Shown here: in pieces, positions 59,059-64,000 of the stretch
How the letters are laid out: each line of letters starts with the position of its first letter
How positions within the stretch are numbered: the stretch's first letter is position 1
Assembly: GCA_958496175.1 (NCBI GenBank)
Contig: OY292277.1
Span: 4,960,001-5,024,000, forward strand
Reading direction: 5' to 3'
Length of the DNA stretch: 64,000 nt
Source of the DNA: Sisyra terminalis
Taxonomy: Eukaryota; Arthropoda; Insecta; Neuroptera; Sisyridae
The notes under the pieces: model-generated
Databases searched by the model: none
Seen by the model: the letters and a program-made list of their open reading frames with translations, nothing else
What the model was told of the DNA's origin: nothing
Position numbers and translations under genes: made by a program

Positions 59059-59235
59059 AGTGTGCTTTCAGATTTCAAAGGGTGAAATTCGGTCCGTTAA
59101 AATTTTAAAAATCAGGCCTGATTGTTGCAATTGCTTAAAAATTAACAATCGTGAAAAGTGATTTAAATAAAGTGTGTAAAATAAAGTGATAATTGGATTA
59201 CTCTGGCATCGATTCAAAATATTCCACGCGTTGGG
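59059..59235 (+). promoter_or_regulatory. Promoter and 5' UTR exon of a gene running off the window
   Basis: A GC-richer block at 58980-59060 precedes an initiator-like CTCAGTGTG (A at 59059). The following stretch has no ATG and ends in a donor, GGG/GTAAGC, at 59236. This is the typical look of a TATA-less housekeeping first exon. The intron would contain the tandem array up to the window end. Confidence 0.45.
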
Positions 59236-59375
59236 GTAAGCGAAAATTATCTATAATTTTCGAAACGAAATCATTTTCTGAAAATGAAAGAAACGTCGCC
59301 ATATTGGATTTTACATTTAATAAAGATGTCAGGATTATTGGTATGGTTTAGAAGCTGTACGCTATTTTTTTAAGA

Positions 59376-62300
59376 TTTTCTATAAAATTGCATAATTTTC
59401 CATTCCATTAGGAGTTTAGGATTTAGGATATTTTTTTTTTATAGCAATTTGAAATAATTGCATAGTCATGGATGACAAAGACCCCAAATTGTTTCAATTT
59501 TTTTCTTCTCTCTCTCATTAATTTTTCTCTTTGTATCGCAACACTCTTTTGATGCTAAAAGGAAAAATATTTCTGAGTCCTTAGGCTGATAAGTTTGTTG
59601 TTTTTTTTTCATTTTCATTTTCTCATTGTTGAAACAATTATTGGGCGAAATGTCTGTTGACTATTCATTGTTCAAATTGCTATTTTTTTTTCATTAAATT
59701 CGCTAAAATGATAGGTCTTTCTTTCATGATTGTTAATTTTTCTTCAGTTAGGTTATAAAGTCGGAAATTTATTATATGTTAGGATTTAGGATATGTTTTT
59801 TTTTATAGCAATTTGATACATTTGAATAGTCATAGATGACAAAGACCCCAAATTGTTTCAATTTTTTTTTTCTTCTCTCTCTCATTAATTTTTCTCTTTG
59901 TTTTGCAACACTCTTTTGATGCTAAAAGGAAAAATATTTCTGAGTCCTTAGGCTGATAAGTTTGTTGTTTTTTTTTCATTTTCATTTTCTCATTGTTGAA
60001 ACAATTATTGGGCGAAATGTCTGTTGACTATTCATTGTTCAAATTGCTATTTTTTTTTTTCATTAAATTCGCTAAAATGATAGGTCTTTCTTTCATGATT
60101 GTTAAATTTTCTTCAGTTAGGTTATAAAGTAGGAAATTTACTTTTGATTTTTGACATTTGATAGTTCTATTGCTGTTAAATTAGCGCTAGGTCAATACTG
60201 TAATTTTTTTTCTTCTTTTTCTATTGAATTGTATAACTTTCCATTCCATTATGATAGGAACTTTATATGTTAGGATTTAGGATATGTTTTTTTTTTATAG
60301 CAATTTGATACAATTGAATAGTCATAGATGACAAAGACCCCAAATTGTTTCAATTTTTTTCTTCTCTCTCTCATTAATTTTTCTCTTTGTTTCGCAACAC
60401 TCGTTTGATGCTAAAAGGAAAAATATTCCTGAGTCCTTAGGCTGATAAGTTTGTTTTTTTTTTTTCATTTTCACTTCCTCATTGTTGAAACAATTATTGG
60501 GCGAAATGTCTGTTGACTATTCATTGTTCAAATTGCTATTTTTTTTTTTATTAAATTCGCTAAAATGATAGGTCTTTCTTTCATGATTGTTAATTTTTCT
60601 CCAGTTAGGTTATAAAGTCTAAAATTTATTATATGTTAGGATTTAGGTTTTTTTTTTTTTTTTGTAGCAATTTGATACATTTTAATAGTCATAGATGACA
60701 AAGACCCCAAATTGTTTCAATTTTTTTTTCTTCTCTCTCTCATTAATTTTTCTCTTTGTTTTGCAACACTCTTTTGATGCTAAAAGGAAAAATATTTCTG
60801 AGTCCTTAGGCTGATAAGTTTGTTGTTTTTTTTTCATTTTCATTTTCTCATTGTTGAAACAATTATTGGGCGAAATGTCTGTTGACTATTCATTGTTCAA
60901 ATTGCTATTTTTTTTTCATTAAATTCGCTAAAATGATAGGTCTTTCTTTCATGATTGTTAATTTTTCTTCAGTTAGGTTATAAAGTCGGAAATTTATTAT
61001 ATGTTAGGATTTAGGATATGTTTTTTTTTATAGCAATTTGATACATTTGAATAGTCATAGATGACAAAGACCCCAAATTGTTTCAATTTTTTTTTTCTTC
61101 TCTCTCTCATTAATTTTTCTCTTTGTTTTGCAACACTCTTTTGATGCTAAAAGGAAAAATATTTCTGAGTCCTTAGGCTGATAAGTTTGTTGTTTTTTTT
61201 TCATTTTCATTTTCTCATTGTTGAAACAATTATTGGGCGAAATGTCTGTTGACTATTCATTGTTCAAATTGCTATTTTTTTTTTTCATTAAATTCGCTAA
61301 AATGATAGGTCTTTCTTTCATGATTGTTAAATTTTCTTCAGTTAGGTTATAAAGTAGGAAATTTACTTTTGATTTTTGACATTTGATAGTTCTATTGCTG
61401 TTAAATTAGCGCTAGGTCAATACTGTAATTTTTTTTCTTCTTTTTCTATTGAATTGTATAACTTTCCATTCCATTATGATAGGAACTTTATATGTTAGGA
61501 TTTAGGATATGTTTTTTTTTTATAGCAATTTGATACAATTGAATAGTCATAGATGACAAAGACCCCAAATTGTTTCAATTTTTTTCTTCTCTCTCTCATT
61601 AATTTTTCTCTTTGTTTCGCAACACTCGTTTGATGCTAAAAGGAAAAATATTCCTGAGTCCTTAGGCTGATAAGTTTGTTTTTTTTTTTTCATTTTCACT
61701 TCCTCATTGTTGAAACAATTATTGGGCGAAATGTCTGTTGACTATTCATTGTTCAAATTGCTATTTTTTTTTTTTTTAAATTCGCTAAAATGATAGGTCT
61801 TTCTTTCATGATTGTTAATTTTTCTCCAGTTAGGTTATAAAGTCTAAAATTTATTATATGTTAGGATTTAGGTTTTTTTTTTTTTTTTTGTAGCAATTTG
61901 ATACATTTTAATAGTCATAGATGACAAAGACCCCAAATTGTTTCAATTTTTTTTCTTCTCTCTCTCATTAATTTTTCTCTTTGTTTCGCAACACTCTTTT
62001 GATGCTAAAAGGAAAAATATTTCTGAGTCCTTAGGCTGATAAGTTTGTTGTTTTTTTTTCATTTTCACTTCCTCATTGTTGAAACAATTATTGGGCGAAA
62101 TGTCTAGTTGACTATTCCTTGTTCAGATTGCTATTTTTTTTTTCATTAAATTCGCCAAATAATAGGTTTTTCTTATATGATTGTTAATTTTTCTTCAGTT
62201 AGGTTATAAAGTCGGAAAATTATTATGTTAGAATTTAGGATATGTTTTTTTTTATAGCAATTTGATACATTTGAATAGTCATAGATGACAAAGACCCCAA

Positions 62301-64000
62301 ATTGTTTCAATTTTTTTTTTCTTCTCTCTCTCATTAATTTTTCTCTTTGTTTTGCAACACTCTTTTGATGCTAAAAGGAAAAATATTTCTGAGTCCTTAG
62401 GCTGATAAGTTTGTTGTTTTTTTTTCATTTTCATTTTCTCATTGTTGAAACAATTATTGGGCGAAATGTCTAGTTGACTATTCATTGTTCAAATTGCTAT
62501 TTTTTTTTCATTAAATTCGCTAAAATGATAGGTCTTTCTTTCATGATTGTTAAATTTTCTTCAGTTAGGTTATAAAGTAGGAAATTTACTTTTGATTTTT
62601 GACATTTGATAGTTCTATTGCTGTTAAATTAGCGCTAGGTCAATACTGTAATTTTTTTTCTTCTTTTTCTATTGAATTGTATAACTTTCCATTCCATTAT
62701 GATAGGAACTTTATATGTTAGGATTTAGGATATGTTTTTTTTTTATAGCAATTTGATACAATTGAATAGTCATAGATGACAAAGACCCCAAATTATTTCA
62801 ATTTTTTTCTTCTCTCTCTCATTAATTTTTCTCTTTGTTTCGCAACACTCGTTTGATGCTAAAAGGAAAAATATTCCTGAGTCCTTAGGCTGATAAGTTT
62901 GTTGTTTTTTTTTTCATTTTCACTTCCTCATTGTTGAAACAATTATTGGGCGAAATGTCTGTTGACTATTCATTGTTCAAATTGCTATTTTTTTTTTTAT
63001 TAAATTCGCTAAAATGATAGGTCTTTCTTTCATGATTGTTAATTTTTCTCCAGTTAGGTTATAAAGTCTAAAATTTATTATATGTTAGGATTAAGGTTTT
63101 TTTTTTTTTTTGTAGCAATTTGATACATTTGAATAGTCATAGATGACAAAGACCCCAAATTGTTTCAATTTTTTTTTCTTCTCTCTCTCATTAATTTTTC
63201 TCTTTGTTTTGCAACACTCTTTTGATGCTAAAAGGAAAAATATTTCTGAGTCCTTAGGCTGATAAGTTTGTTGTTTTTTTTTCATTTTCACTTCCTCATT
63301 GTTGAAACAATTATTGGGCGAAATGTCTAGTTGACTATTCCTTGTTCAGATTGCTATTTTTTTTTTCTTTAAATTCGCCAAATAATAGGTTTTTCTTTTA
63401 TGATTGTTAATTTTTCTTCAGTTAGGTTATAAAGTCGGAAAATTATTATATGTTAGAATTTAGGATATGTTTTTTTTTATAGCAATTTGATACATTTGAA
63501 TAGTCATAGATGACAAAGACCCCAAATTGTTTCAATTTTTTTTTTCTTCTCTCTCTCATTAATTTTTCTCTTTGTTTTGCAACACTCTTTTGATGCTAAA
63601 AGGAAAAATATTTCTGAGTCCTTAGGCTGAAAAGTTTGTTGTTTTTTTTTCATTTTCATTTTCTCATTGTTGAAACAATTATTGGGCGAAATGTCTAGTT
63701 GACTATTCATTGTTCAAATTGCTATTTTTTTTTCATTAAATTCGCTAAAATGATAGGTCTTTCTTTCATGATTGTTAAATTTTCTTCAGTTAGGTTATAA
63801 AGTAGGAAATTTACTTTTGATTTTTGACATTTGATAGTTCTATTGCTGTTAAATTAGCGCTAGGTCAATACTGTAATTTTTTTTCTTCTTTTTCTATTGA
63901 ATTGTATAACTTTCCATTCCATTATGATAGGAACTTTATATGTTGGGATTTAGGATATGTTTTTTTTTATAGCAATTTGATACAATTGAATAGTCATAGA
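59376..64000. repeat. Higher-order tandem array, monomers of about 365 and 491 bp
   Basis: The anchor GATGACAAAGACCCCAAATT recurs at 59471, 59835, 60327, 60694, 61060, 61552, 61920, 62284, 62775, 63142, 63509 and 63999. Spacings repeat as about 365, 491, 367, so three monomers form a unit of about 1.22 kb. The long monomer carries an extra 125 bp (near 60135-60265) absent from the others. The array continues beyond the window. Antisense frames of about 68 codons in it are repeat by-products. Confidence 0.9.

Noticed and set aside
62279..63710. Repeated antisense frames of about 68 codons with a Lys-rich middle
   Set aside because: They recur only because the tandem monomer recurs. Poly-T runs make the Lys codons, and the frames break in other monomers.
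59376..64000. CRISPR-like regular repeats
   Set aside because: The monomers are hundreds of bases long with no unique spacers, and the DNA is eukaryotic.

Overview
This is an AT-rich animal nuclear window with spliced genes, GT-AG introns, polyadenylation signals and many transposons. The Ala/Pro/Tyr-rich cuticular protein gene, the TCAGT-type initiators and the transposon mix point to an insect. A beetle is my best guess, but nothing here proves the order.

The main gene is a prominin family (CD133-like) five-transmembrane glycoprotein on the + strand. I could reconstruct 15 coding exons from 13493 to 36793 with a continuous reading phase (1157 residues). Two candidate 5' non-coding exons lie far upstream (about 1662-1740 and 8852-8899). 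Its introns are filled with long inverted-repeat (foldback) elements, retrotransposon remnants and a four-copy tandem repeat that carries a small secreted-peptide-like frame.

Downstream (+ strand): a two-exon cuticular protein gene (43828-44501); an apparently intronless secreted orphan protein with a duplicated Cys-x2-Trp-Ile-Gly motif (48660-49847); a two-exon micro-gene (53505-53806); a two-exon HIGD2A-like mitochondrial gene (54605-54989); two terminal exons of an unrecognised gene (57923-58132); a small frameshifted frame (58558-58781); and a 5' UTR exon (about 59059-59235). The first intron of that last gene carries a higher-order tandem array that runs off the window.

Mobile DNA makes up a large share of the window. 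I see Helitron-type elements (5516-7829 complete, others partial), hAT-like foldback elements with 8-bp target duplications, a pair of 151-153 bp MITEs with 9-10 bp target duplications, fragments of three non-LTR reverse transcriptases, a Penelope-like GIY-YIG remnant, and foldbacks containing hammerhead-ribozyme-like cores. Foldbacks are unusually dense: well over ten long inverted repeats in 64 kb. Several otherwise unlike families share one internal sequence module.

All calls come from reading the sequence. No alignment or database search was run.
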